Shown here: positions 8,526 to 16,043 of the stretch, one piece after another
How positions within the stretch are numbered: the first letter of the stretch is position 1
Layout of the letters: each line of letters opens with the position of its first letter
Position numbers and translations under genes: made by a program
Assembly: GCA_023415845.1 (NCBI GenBank)
Contig: JAEZJB010000088.1
Location: 1 to 18,079, forward strand
Direction: 5' to 3'
DNA length: 18,079 bases
Source: Chloroflexota bacterium
GTDB lineage: Bacteria > Chloroflexota > Chloroflexia > Thermomicrobiales > UBA6265
Notes under the pieces: generated by a model
Databases searched by the model: none
What the model saw: the letters and a program-made list of their open reading frames with translations, nothing else
Told to the model about the DNA's origin: nothing

Positions 8526-10001
8526 ATGTTCAGGTCACTGTCTCGTCGATCGCTTGTTTCGGGGGCTGCGGCCGCAGGTGCCGGCATGGCGGCCGGAGTG
8601 CCGATGCTGACCCGGGCGCAGGCAACTCCCGGGGCATCCCCCGTGGCTGCCGAGATCGACGCCGACTTCGCTACGGCACAGGACGCCTTGCTCGGCCAGT
8701 TTCCGCTGGAGGGCAAAAAGCTTCGCATCCTGAGCGCGGTGGTTGGCGGCAAGACGCCTGAAGAGGACGAACTCTTCGCCCAGGAAATCACTCGCCTTAC
8801 CGGGATCGAGGTCGAGCTCGTTCACCCGACGGCCGATTACAACCAGAAAATGCTGGCCGACCTCGCCGCCGGGGTCGAGTACGATCTGATCTACACGAAC
8901 CAGGATACGGTGCAGACACTGGTCGCCGACGAGGTCCTCACCGACCTCACCGAGCGCGTCCAGGGATCGGCGATTCTCTCCAATTCCTCGGTCATCCCCA
9001 CCGACGAATGGCAGATGGTCACCTTCGACGATGGCTCGATCTACTCGGTGTTCCAGAAGTTCGAAGGCTCGCGGATGATTACCATCCGCCAGGACTGGCT
9101 CGACAAGCTCGGTCTCGCGACGCCGAAAACGCTCGACGATCTCTACAACACCATGGTCGCCCTGCGGGACGGTGACCCGGTTGGCGACGGTTCCCAGCCG
9201 TTGGGCCTCGGTACGGCCGGTACCTATGACATCCAGCCCTTCATGAGTGCCTATGGTGTCTACCCCGGCTATGTCGAGGTAGACGGCAAGCGCACCATTC
9301 CCTATGCCACCGACGCTGCCATCCCGGTCTACGAGTTCCTCGCGAAGCTGTATGCCGAGGGGCTCTACGATCCGAATTTTGCCACTGCTACCACCGCCGA
9401 TTTCCGCAACCTGTTCATGACCGACAAGCTCAGCATGGTGACCTACTGGGACACCTGGGTTGGTTTGTTCAATGCCCAGGTTGCCGCGGCAAACCCGGAC
9501 ACCACCTTCCAGGCGGTCGGGATCGCCGCTGCCGAGGGGGAGAACGGCGACGTCATTCTCAACCGTGGCCAGCCGAGCGTCTGGACGATTCCGGTCAACG
9601 CCAACGATCCGGATACCGCCTTCACCTTTATTGAATGGTGGAACACCTTCCCGGGCATCACCCTTGGCTCGCTCGGCATTGAAGGCAACGACTACACCGT
9701 GTCCGACGGGATATACGAGTTGACCGAACTGGGCGTGGAACATGCCATGGATCACGGCCAGCCGACGCCCTACAACTCGAACTGGGCTAACCCGATTGGC
9801 GAACTCCCCGGCCTGGCCGAGGCCCAGGAGATCACGAAGGCCCACGGGTATCTTGCGGTCCAGGGGCCGGACTGGGGGCCGACCATCGCCCCAATCCTCG
9901 ACGAGAACATCATCAAGATCATCCTCGGCGACCTGTCGCCAGCCGATGGCATTGCCGCGATGCAGGAAGCCCTCCTCGCCGAGGGACTCATCGACAGCTA
10001 G
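8526..10001 (+). CDS. Tat-exported extracellular solute-binding protein of a second CUT1-type importer
   Basis: This 491-residue protein is the substrate-binding subunit for the two permeases immediately downstream. The N-terminus is a Tat signal with RR at residues 7-8 (LSRRSLVSG), a hydrophobic Ala/Gly-rich stretch, and likely cleavage after the Ala at about residue 33 (RAQA). The linker TPGASPVAAE follows, as in the first binding protein. The mature part has the general pattern of LplA-like binding proteins, including a KLRILS strand and the ITIRQDWLDKLGL segment. The ATG at 8526 has AAGGAG 8 bases upstream. An earlier start at 8409 would place 39 unrelated residues before the signal peptide. 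The substrate is unknown. Confidence 0.9.
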   Translation: MFRSLSRRSLVSGAAAAGAGMAAGVPMLTRAQATPGASPVAAEIDADFATAQDALLGQFPLEGKKLRILSAVVGGKTPEEDELFAQEITRLTGIEVELVHPTADYNQKMLADLAAGVEYDLIYTNQDTVQTLVADEVLTDLTERVQGSAILSNSSVIPTDEWQMVTFDDGSIYSVFQKFEGSRMITIRQDWLDKLGLATPKTLDDLYNTMVALRDGDPVGDGSQPLGLGTAGTYDIQPFMSAYGVYPGYVEVDGKRTIPYATDAAIPVYEFLAKLYAEGLYDPNFATATTADFRNLFMTDKLSMVTYWDTWVGLFNAQVAAANPDTTFQAVGIAAAEGENGDVILNRGQPSVWTIPVNANDPDTAFTFIEWWNTFPGITLGSLGIEGNDYTVSDGIYELTELGVEHAMDHGQPTPYNSNWANPIGELPGLAEAQEITKAHGYLAVQGPDWGPTIAPILDENIIKIILGDLSPADGIAAMQEALLAEGLIDS

Positions 10002-10018
10002 GTCGTTGCGCGAGCAAG

Positions 10019-10044
10019 AGGGAGCCGGCAACCGCCGGCTCCCT
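10019..10044 (+). promoter_or_regulatory. Intercistronic hairpin between binding-protein and permease genes
   Basis: An 11-bp perfect GC-rich stem (10019-10029 with 10034-10044) with loop AACC begins 17 bases after the binding-protein stop codon. Only TTCT follows, not a T-run. The position matches the mRNA-stabilising or partially terminating hairpins known after binding-protein genes such as malE. It is likely to raise binding-protein levels over permease levels; this role is inferred. Confidence 0.65.
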
Positions 10045-10104
10045 TCTGCGTTCGGCCCTGCCCTCGAAACCTGACTCCCCAGATCCACGGGAAAGGGAGA
10101 GCGG

Positions 10105-10995
10105 ATGCTCCGGAGAAATCTCCGTCTGATGCGGAGCCACTACGGGCTCTACCTGATGATCCTTCCGGTCATCGCCTATTTTTGCGTGTTCGTCTATTTC
10201 CCCCTCTATCAGGGAGTCCTGACCAGCTTCCAGGAGTTCAAGCTGCTTGGCGGTGGCGAATGGGTTGGCACCCAGAACTACGCCGACGTCTGGAGCGATG
10301 CCAGATTCTGGCAGGTCGTCAGGAATACGCTCATCATCGGTGGCGGTATTCTCGTGTTCGGTTTCTTCCCGCCCATCATCCTCGCCCTCGCGCTCAACGA
10401 GGTCGGTTACTTGCTGTTCAAGAAGTTCGCCCAAACCTTCGTCTACCTCCCACATCTCTTTTCGTGGGTGGTCATCGGCGGTATGTGGATCTTCCTGCTC
10501 TCTCCATCGGGCGGACTCGTCAACGAACTGCTCGGCGTCATCGATGTGGGCCCGGTCAGGTTCCTGACCAATACCACCTGGGCACGCGCCACGATGATCG
10601 TGTTGCCCATCTGGAAAGACATGGGGTACGCCGCGATCATCTACCTCGCCGCCATCACCAGCATCAGCCCGACCCTGTACGAGGCAGCCCGCATCGACGG
10701 GGCATCGCGAATCCAGCAGGTCTACCAGATCACGCTGCCACTGCTCCGGCCCACGATGGTAGTGGTCTTCATGCTGAACATCCTTGGCCTGCTCCGAATC
10801 TTCGACCAGATCTTCGTCATGCGGAATCCGGTCATTCAAACGAAAGTCGACGTGATCATGACCTACGTCTACGACATGGGGATTCAGCGCTACGAACTCG
10901 GGTTCGCCAGCGCCATCTCGGTGCTGGTCCTGGTCACAACCCTCGTGATGACCGGCGTAGTCTGGAAAATCACCGGTTTCGGGCGGGAGGGATGA
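10105..10995 (+). CDS. ABC importer permease, LplB/YteP type, second system
   Basis: This 296-residue first permease of the second importer has about six helices. The opening helix LMILPVIAYFCVFVYFPLYQ is typical of the LplB/YteP family. The ATPase-docking EAA loop is intact as LYEAARIDGASRIQQVYQI followed by TLP. The ATG at 10105 has GGGAG 6 bases upstream. The gene lies 103 bp after the binding-protein gene, across a hairpin, and only one base separates its stop codon from the next start codon. It should pair with the downstream permease. No ATPase gene is present nearby. Confidence 0.92.
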   Translation: MLRRNLRLMRSHYGLYLMILPVIAYFCVFVYFPLYQGVLTSFQEFKLLGGGEWVGTQNYADVWSDARFWQVVRNTLIIGGGILVFGFFPPIILALALNEVGYLLFKKFAQTFVYLPHLFSWVVIGGMWIFLLSPSGGLVNELLGVIDVGPVRFLTNTTWARATMIVLPIWKDMGYAAIIYLAAITSISPTLYEAARIDGASRIQQVYQITLPLLRPTMVVVFMLNILGLLRIFDQIFVMRNPVIQTKVDVIMTYVYDMGIQRYELGFASAISVLVLVTTLVMTGVVWKITGFGREG

Positions 10996-10996
10996 C

Positions 10997-11911
10997 ATGA
11001 TCGAATCGTCCGCGCCGGTCACTGGCGCCGCCAGTCAGCAGTTCAGCGGTGGGCGCCTGCGCCAGGGAGGAGCTGATCGCCTCTCCTATATCGGCATCAT
11101 CTTCTTTCTGATCATCCTGATGCTGATGATGGTCGTGCCGTTCGTCAACGTGGTAGCGATCGCCTTTTCCGGGCCACTCGCCTCGATGGAACCGGGTATT
11201 CACTTGTGGCCGCAGGACATCAGCGTCCAGGGGTTCAGGACCGTCTGGGTCAATCTCGACCTGCAACGCGCGTTCATGAACAGCGTGATCGTCACCCTGG
11301 CCGGCACCTTCTTCCATGTCGTGCTCTGTTGTTTCGCCGCCTATGTCCTGATTCAGCGGGATCTGCCCGGCAAGTCCCTGATGCTCGGCTTCATCCTCGC
11401 GACCATGGCGATTCCGGGTGAACTCATCATGATCCCGCTCTACATCGTCAACCGCGATCTCGGGCTGCTTAATACGCTCTGGGCGCTGATCTTTTCCGGA
11501 ATGGTCTCGGGATTCAGCATTCTCCTGTTGCGGAACTTTTTCGCGGGCGTGCCGTTCGACCTCGCGGAATCCGCCCGCATCGATGGCGCGAGCGATTTCT
11601 ACATCTTTCGCACCATCTATCTCCCACTCTCACAGGCTGGCATCGCCACCATCACGCTCTTCGAGCTCGTGGGGCGCTGGAACCAGTTTCTTTCGGTCGT
11701 GCTCTATATCAACGACAGCAGCAAATACACCTTGCAGGTGGCCCTCAACGCCCTCGTCACCGAAAACCTCGGGACATCAGGGATGTCGATGATCACGCCC
11801 AACGTGCGGATGGCGGGCATCGTCATTGCCATCCTCCCACTGATCGTCATCTACCCGTTCATGCAGAGGTATTTCGTCAAGGGCATCACTCTCGGATCGA
11901 TCAAGGAGTAG
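10997..11911 (+). CDS. ABC importer permease, LplC/YtcP type, second system
   Basis: This 304-residue second permease of the importer has about six helices, the first around residues 32-58 (IGIIFFLIILMLMMVVPFVN). The EAA docking loop reads LAESARIDGASDFYIFRTIY followed by LP. The C-terminus MQRYFVKGITLGSIKE closely resembles that of the first system's equivalent permease. The ATG at 10997 follows the previous stop codon by one base, with GGGAGG 6 bases upstream, so translation is probably coupled. It is the last gene of this operon; the next gene is convergent. Confidence 0.92.
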   Translation: MIESSAPVTGAASQQFSGGRLRQGGADRLSYIGIIFFLIILMLMMVVPFVNVVAIAFSGPLASMEPGIHLWPQDISVQGFRTVWVNLDLQRAFMNSVIVTLAGTFFHVVLCCFAAYVLIQRDLPGKSLMLGFILATMAIPGELIMIPLYIVNRDLGLLNTLWALIFSGMVSGFSILLLRNFFAGVPFDLAESARIDGASDFYIFRTIYLPLSQAGIATITLFELVGRWNQFLSVVLYINDSSKYTLQVALNALVTENLGTSGMSMITPNVRMAGIVIAILPLIVIYPFMQRYFVKGITLGSIKE

Positions 11912-11951
11912 GGAATCCCCTGGCAGTGGCCAATCCTGATCGCTCGGTCCT

Positions 11952-11971
11952 GCGTCCTGGTTTCAGGGCGC
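11952..11971. terminator. Weak hairpin between convergent genes
   Basis: An 8-bp stem with one G-U pair (11952-11959 with 11964-11971) and loop GTTT sits in the 64-bp gap between the second importer operon and the convergent phosphatase-fold gene. No T-run follows on either strand. It may help end transcription from both sides, but support is modest. Confidence 0.3.
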
Positions 11972-11975
11972 TGGA

Positions 11976-12842
11976 CTACTCGGCGTCAGACCTCGTGCGC
12001 AGGCGCATGACCAGGCCGAAGTGATTGCTGGCATGGATGCCGTTGACCGGGTGCGTGAAGATCCGATCGCACCCGGTGATTTCCAGCGTTGGTTGGCCAT
12101 CCCTGCCGCATCGCACCAGGAGATGGTCGATCCGGTCAAATGGCCACGCGGGCGGTGCCAGCGGATTGCTGCGAGCGAAGGTGCCTACTTCAGCACTGGC
12201 TGGTAGGAAGTCCCACGCATTGCGATAGCAGACACTCATGCCATCGAGCGACTGCTTGCCCATTAGGAAGCGCAGGCTGGCCGCATCTGGCTCGGCGTCA
12301 AGATCGCCTCCGATGATGACGTGCGCATCAGCAAGCTCCAGCAGTTCCGAGATCTCCCTGACCAGCAGAACCGCCTGGCGCTCTCGCTCGAGTTCATGGT
12401 CTGCTTGGAAGTCCGGGAAGTGATTGGCCACGAGCAGGCGGCCAATGGGTTGCGGAGCATCGATCTCGGCAATCAGGGCGGTGCAGGCGAAGTCGCCGGT
12501 TCGCTCGCTGGCAATCGAGAGATCGACTTCGTGTGTGCGTCGGATTGGCCACCGGCTGGCAATCGAGATGCCCTGTCCATTCGGCTCGCGCCGCGCCGAA
12601 TCAGCAACCTGGTACCCCTCTCCCAGGAGATTCGCTACTGAGTCAGCATCTTCGGGGGCTCTGGTCTTCTGCAGGAGCAGGACATCGGCATTGAGTTGCC
12701 GCAGTCCGTCTACCAGCACACCACGCCGCTTGTCCCAGTCCGGCCCCAGGGCATGGATATTTTGCGTGGCAATCGTCAGATTCATGTTCGTGGCGGTTGG
12801 CCCTCCGGAAGGAGTAGTTCCGCCGTTTCGCTGGACGCCCAT
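11976..12842 (-). CDS. Endonuclease/exonuclease/phosphatase-fold protein with altered active-site motifs
   Basis: This 288-residue protein has the EEP fold shared by DNase I, APE1 and inositol phosphatases. Motifs in order are TQNIHAL (Asn28), LLLQKTRA (58-59), VANHFPD (140-141), GGDLDAEP (Asp180, Asp182), FDRIDHLLV (236-239) and HASNHFGLV (273-274). Three positions differ from the usual family pattern: Lys59 replaces the metal-binding Glu of the LQE motif, Asp182 replaces the Asn of GDxN, and Asn273 replaces the Asp of SDH. The protein may be inactive, or may use a modified mechanism. No signal peptide is seen, so it is probably cytoplasmic. The ATG at 12842 has AGAGG 4 bases upstream; ATG 12785 is an alternative. 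Confidence 0.82.
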   Translation of the reverse strand: MGVQRNGGTTPSGGPTATNMNLTIATQNIHALGPDWDKRRGVLVDGLRQLNADVLLLQKTRAPEDADSVANLLGEGYQVADSARREPNGQGISIASRWPIRRTHEVDLSIASERTGDFACTALIAEIDAPQPIGRLLVANHFPDFQADHELERERQAVLLVREISELLELADAHVIIGGDLDAEPDAASLRFLMGKQSLDGMSVCYRNAWDFLPASAEVGTFARSNPLAPPAWPFDRIDHLLVRCGRDGQPTLEITGCDRIFTHPVNGIHASNHFGLVMRLRTRSDAE

Positions 12843-12887
12843 GTGACCTCTTTCCGCGTCGCCTGTCCCTCGATGCTTGTTGGGCGC

Positions 12888-12893
12888 TGTCAA
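12888..12893 (-). promoter_or_regulatory. Possible -35 element for the EEP-fold gene
   Basis: A perfect TTGACA hexamer occurs on the minus strand at 12893-12888. A start site at the usual distance would give a leader of about 15 bases holding the AGAGG ribosome site. No convincing -10 hexamer follows at 16-18 bases, where the sequence is GC-rich, so the call is tentative. Confidence 0.25.
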
Positions 12894-13012
12894 TGGTAGT
12901 GCTCGATATCACACTGGTTGCGCCCGCTCGATCATGTGAGCGTGCGCGAAAAGCCGCGCGTCTGGGTGGGGAACGGGAGCGCCTGCCCTGTTAACATGAA
13001 GGTGACACGAGG

Positions 13013-13459
13013 ATGCCAACGTGGTCATCCCGTCAGGTGAGAGTCCAGTCGAACATGCTGCAGTCGTTCATTCAGAACAAAAGACGTGTGCGCTTCGGGC
13101 CGCAGGTCGCGGTGATCCTGATCGTGTTGCTTGCCGTCTTCGCCCTGCCGTGTTGCCCACGCATTGATGGCTGGCTAGCGGTCGCCGAGGCTCGGGTCAC
13201 GACCTCGACGCCGATCGATTCCACGTCTGCTGATGCCCACCATGGTTCTCACCACCACCAGGTCACTGGCGAAGAAGTGGAAGGCGTCCACAAGGGACAT
13301 TTGGCGACGACGGGCGCCGTAGACGTGCTGCCCGGCATTTCCCTCTTCGTGCTTGGCGCCCTTATTCCCCTTGCCACATCCGTCAACGAGCGGGTGGCGC
13401 GCCTGACGCTGGGTAAGGTGCCGCGAATCCCTGTCCCTCCACCTCGCGTGGCCACCTGA
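13013..13459 (+). CDS. Hypothetical membrane protein with His-rich extracytoplasmic loop
   Basis: I do not recognise a named family for this 148-residue protein. It has a basic N-terminus, a hydrophobic helix at about 30-46 ending in a Cys pair (47-48), a loop, a second hydrophobic helix at about 105-123, and a Pro-rich tail. The loop contains His at 76, 77, 80, 81 and 82 (AHHGSHHHQ), plus His93 and His96. Five clustered His and two Cys suggest metal, probably copper, binding. The evidence is the composition and the position as first gene of the copper cluster. The ATG at 13013 has AAGG 10 bases upstream; an in-frame ATG at 13055 is also possible. The next gene starts 51 bp downstream. Confidence 0.7.
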   Translation: MPTWSSRQVRVQSNMLQSFIQNKRRVRFGPQVAVILIVLLAVFALPCCPRIDGWLAVAEARVTTSTPIDSTSADAHHGSHHHQVTGEEVEGVHKGHLATTGAVDVLPGISLFVLGALIPLATSVNERVARLTLGKVPRIPVPPPRVAT

Positions 13460-13510
13460 CCATCGCTCTGTCACCAGAATCGAACCCCAAACGTTCCATT
13501 GGAGCTCAAC

Positions 13511-14125
13511 ATGTCCAAGCGCCACGTCCGGCGTTCTGGCCTGGGCGTGCTCGCCATCATCCTCACAGTAGTGATGGCAGGCTGCACGATGCCCTGGCAG
13601 GACGAGGAGTACAGCTACTTTGGTGGGACTTACGACCCGCCCAACAAGGCCGCGGCCATCGACCTCACCGACCAGCACGGCAATCCGTTTTCGCTCGATC
13701 AACTGGACGGAAAGGTCACGCTCGTCTATTTCGGCTACACCTACTGTCCGGATTTCTGCCCCACGACGCTGCTGGACATCCAGCGTGTGGAACAGGAACT
13801 GGGTGACAAGGCCGACGATGTCGAAGTCGTCTTCGTCTCGGTCGACCCTGCGCGTGACACGCAGGAGCGCCTGCAGGAATACATGGAGTTCTTCGGGCCG
13901 GATTACTTCGCTGTACACGGCACCGAAGAGCAGACCCGGGAGGTCGCGCGGGCCTGGAACATCATGTACGCCGCCAAGGAACCGGATGCGAACGGCCGTT
14001 ATCTGGTCGACCACACCACCTCGCTGTTCGCGATCGACCGCGAGGGCAACCTCGCCCTGACCTGGGCCTATGGCACTGATGTCGAGAACATCACCTCGGA
14101 TATTCAGCATCTGCTCGAGCAATAG
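13511..14125 (+). CDS. SCO1/SenC-family copper metallochaperone lipoprotein
   Basis: This 204-residue Sco protein binds Cu(I)/Cu(II) and acts as a thiol-disulfide reductase in assembly of the CuA site of cytochrome c oxidase subunit II. It has a lipoprotein signal with lipobox VMAGC (Cys25), so it should be anchored on the outer face of the membrane. The thioredoxin-like domain carries the Sco CxxxC motif in YCPDFCP (Cys79, Cys83) and the conserved copper-ligand His168 (LVDHTTS). All key residues are intact. The ATG at 13511 has GGAG 6 bases upstream; a TTG at 13499 is a poorer start. The PCu(A)C gene follows 54 bp later, a natural partner. Confidence 0.95.
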   Translation: MSKRHVRRSGLGVLAIILTVVMAGCTMPWQDEEYSYFGGTYDPPNKAAAIDLTDQHGNPFSLDQLDGKVTLVYFGYTYCPDFCPTTLLDIQRVEQELGDKADDVEVVFVSVDPARDTQERLQEYMEFFGPDYFAVHGTEEQTREVARAWNIMYAAKEPDANGRYLVDHTTSLFAIDREGNLALTWAYGTDVENITSDIQHLLEQ

Positions 14126-14179
14126 ACAGCACCAGAACGCCAGTTCACGTGATTTTCACTCACTGAAAGGACCTTCATC

Positions 14180-14749
14180 ATGAATCGTCGCACCCTGATT
14201 GGATCGCTGATTCTCGTCCCGACCGGCCTTGCCGCCGCCTCCAGTGTTCTGGCCCACGAGCCGAACCCGCACTCCACACCCATGGCTTCGCCGGTGGCTG
14301 GCATGTCAGATACCGGCACCGGAGCCGCCTACCTGTCCATCACGAACCACGGTGACTCCGATGATCGCCTCGTCGCCGCCGAATCCGATGTGGCCCAGGT
14401 GGTGGAAATCCACGACATGGTTGTCGAAAACGAGGTCATGTCGATGGTCCACCTTGAGGATGGACTTCCCATCCCCGCGGGCGAAACGGTGGTGCTCGAG
14501 CCAATGAGCCTCCACGTGATGCTGATCAGCCTCAACGAGTCGATCATGCCTGGCACGTCCTTCGAGATCACGCTTACGTTCGAGCAGGCGGGTGAGCTAA
14601 CCGTCACGGCGGTGGTCGCGACCGAGCGTCCGGAGGAGAGTGAGACGTTCACCGTGGGCGACCTCGAGATCACTGGAGTCTGGTCGCGCCCGGCTCCGAA
14701 GTTGAGCGCTGGCATGGAAGGAACTCCAGATGCGACGCCAGCGCACTAG
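14180..14749 (+). CDS. PCu(A)C-type periplasmic copper chaperone, apparently circularly permuted
   Basis: This 189-residue exported Cu(I) carrier is likely to pass copper to the CuA site or to Sco. An N-terminal signal ends near Ala25 (SVLAHEP). The copper motif is intact: His78, Met89, His112 and Met114 (EIHDM, MSMV, LHVML), matching the family's His-X10-Met then His-X-Met pattern. Oddly, the strand that normally opens the domain (GDLEITGVWSRPAP) is at residues 160-173, after the last core strand. The N-terminus goes from a Pro/Ser linker straight to GAAYLSITNHG. The ATG at 14180 has AAAGGA 8 bases upstream. The stop codon overlaps the next gene by 20 bases, suggesting translational coupling. 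Confidence 0.92.
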   Translation: MNRRTLIGSLILVPTGLAAASSVLAHEPNPHSTPMASPVAGMSDTGTGAAYLSITNHGDSDDRLVAAESDVAQVVEIHDMVVENEVMSMVHLEDGLPIPAGETVVLEPMSLHVMLISLNESIMPGTSFEITLTFEQAGELTVTAVVATERPEESETFTVGDLEITGVWSRPAPKLSAGMEGTPDATPAH

Positions 14750-16025
14750 GACTCCAGGTCGGCTCCTGCTCGCCATGATGGCCAGCTTCCTGCTGGTCCT
14801 CATGGCCGTCACCGGGGTTGCGGCAGCGGCAGGCGAGCGTGCACCCGATCTCACAGCCCCGCTGCTGGATGGCTCTGGCGACCTCTCCCTCCGTGATCTG
14901 GAGGGAGAGGTGGTGCTGGTCAATATCTGGGCTACCTGGTGCGAGCCGTGCCAGCGCGAAATGCCCGAACTCGAAGCCCTCAACCAGGAATATGGCTCGC
15001 AGGGGCTCCGAGTGATCGGCGTCAGCCTGGATATTGGCGGCAGCAACGATCGCATCCAGCAGTTCGCCACTGATCTGGGCGTGACGTTCACCCTGGTCCG
15101 TGATGAAACCGGGGAATTCCAGAAGGCGTTTCGCACCTCGGGCGTACCCGAGACCATCCTGATCGACCGGTCCGGGAATGTTGCCTACCAGTGGAAAGGC
15201 GAGCTGGAGGCCGGAAGTGCCGAGAACCGCACGTTGATCGAGTCCGCACTCGCTTCCGCCGGTCAGGTCGACAGCTCGGCGCTCCCCACCGTCGCCACCG
15301 TCTCTTTGTTGGCAGCCTTTGCCGCGGGCCTGCTCAGCGTGCTGTCACCGTGCGTTTTCCCGCTCCTGCCAACCTATGCTACCTACATCACCGGAGTCAG
15401 CGTCGACGAGATGACGCGCCAGGAGGGCGAGGAGCGAAGCCGCACCCGGCGGATCGCGTTGCGCAATGGCTTGCTCTTCGTTGCCGGGTTCAGCCTCGTC
15501 TTTATCGCGATGGGCGCTTCGGCCTCGGCGATTGGCGGATGGCTGCACGAGTACCGCGACTGGATTGCTCGCGTGGGTGGCGTCCTCCTCCTGATCATGG
15601 GCATCCACATGCTGGGGGTGATTCGCATTCCGGCCCTTGACCGCATCGTGCGTCCAGCCGTGCAGACCACGGGAGGCGCAGCCCGCCCCCTCGGCACCCT
15701 GATGGTCGGCATGGCGTTTGGCGCCGGCTGGACCCCGTGCATCGGTCCGGCCCTCGCCAGCATCCTCACTTTGGCGGCCGCCACCGCTTCGATGGGCCAG
15801 GGCGTGCTGCTGCTGACCGTCTATTCACTGGGCCTGGCCGTGCCGTTCCTGCTCGGAACCGTCCTGATTGAGCGATTCATGCGCCATCGACGGAACTTTG
15901 GGCCGTGGCTGCCACGCCTGGAACGGATCAGCGCCGTCCTCATCATCGTCATCGGTGTGCTGATGGTCTCGGGGGCCCTGACGCGCCTGACCGCCTGGAC
16001 CAGCACCGCCGGATCGATTCTCTAG
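14730..16025 (+). CDS. TlpA/ResA-like thioredoxin fused to CcdA-type thiol-redox membrane protein
   Basis: This 431-residue fusion carries electrons from cytoplasmic thioredoxin across the membrane to an attached extracytoplasmic thioredoxin domain. Residues 12-34 form a signal or anchor helix. Residues 37-175 form a TlpA-like domain with active site WCEPC (Cys71, Cys74) and the cis-Pro of SGVPET (Pro140). Residues 188-425 form a six-helix CcdA domain with the paired redox cysteines in SPCVFPLLP (Cys208) and GWTPCIGPA (Cys337). The domain order is the reverse of DsbD's C-terminal half. The ATG at 14730 overlaps the upstream gene by 20 bases and has AAGGAA 6 bases before it. In this cluster it probably keeps Sco or CuA cysteines reduced; a cytochrome c maturation role is the alternative. 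Confidence 0.92.
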   Translation: MRRQRTRTPGRLLLAMMASFLLVLMAVTGVAAAAGERAPDLTAPLLDGSGDLSLRDLEGEVVLVNIWATWCEPCQREMPELEALNQEYGSQGLRVIGVSLDIGGSNDRIQQFATDLGVTFTLVRDETGEFQKAFRTSGVPETILIDRSGNVAYQWKGELEAGSAENRTLIESALASAGQVDSSALPTVATVSLLAAFAAGLLSVLSPCVFPLLPTYATYITGVSVDEMTRQEGEERSRTRRIALRNGLLFVAGFSLVFIAMGASASAIGGWLHEYRDWIARVGGVLLLIMGIHMLGVIRIPALDRIVRPAVQTTGGAARPLGTLMVGMAFGAGWTPCIGPALASILTLAAATASMGQGVLLLTVYSLGLAVPFLLGTVLIERFMRHRRNFGPWLPRLERISAVLIIVIGVLMVSGALTRLTAWTSTAGSIL

Positions 16026-16043
16026 CGACCAACGGAGTTCGCC

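Noticed and set aside
8535..10088. A minus-strand open frame of 517 codons opposite the second binding protein
   Set aside because: No signal, domain or ribosome-site support, while the plus-strand gene has a clear Tat signal and binding-protein sequence.
9988..11022. A minus-strand open frame of 344 codons over the second importer permeases
   Set aside because: Strongly Asp/Glu/His-rich antisense product. The opposite strand encodes a clear six-helix permease with an EAA loop.
13175..14122. A minus-strand open frame of 315 codons opposite the Sco gene
   Set aside because: Antisense to an intact Sco protein with CxxxC and His. The product has no recognisable features.
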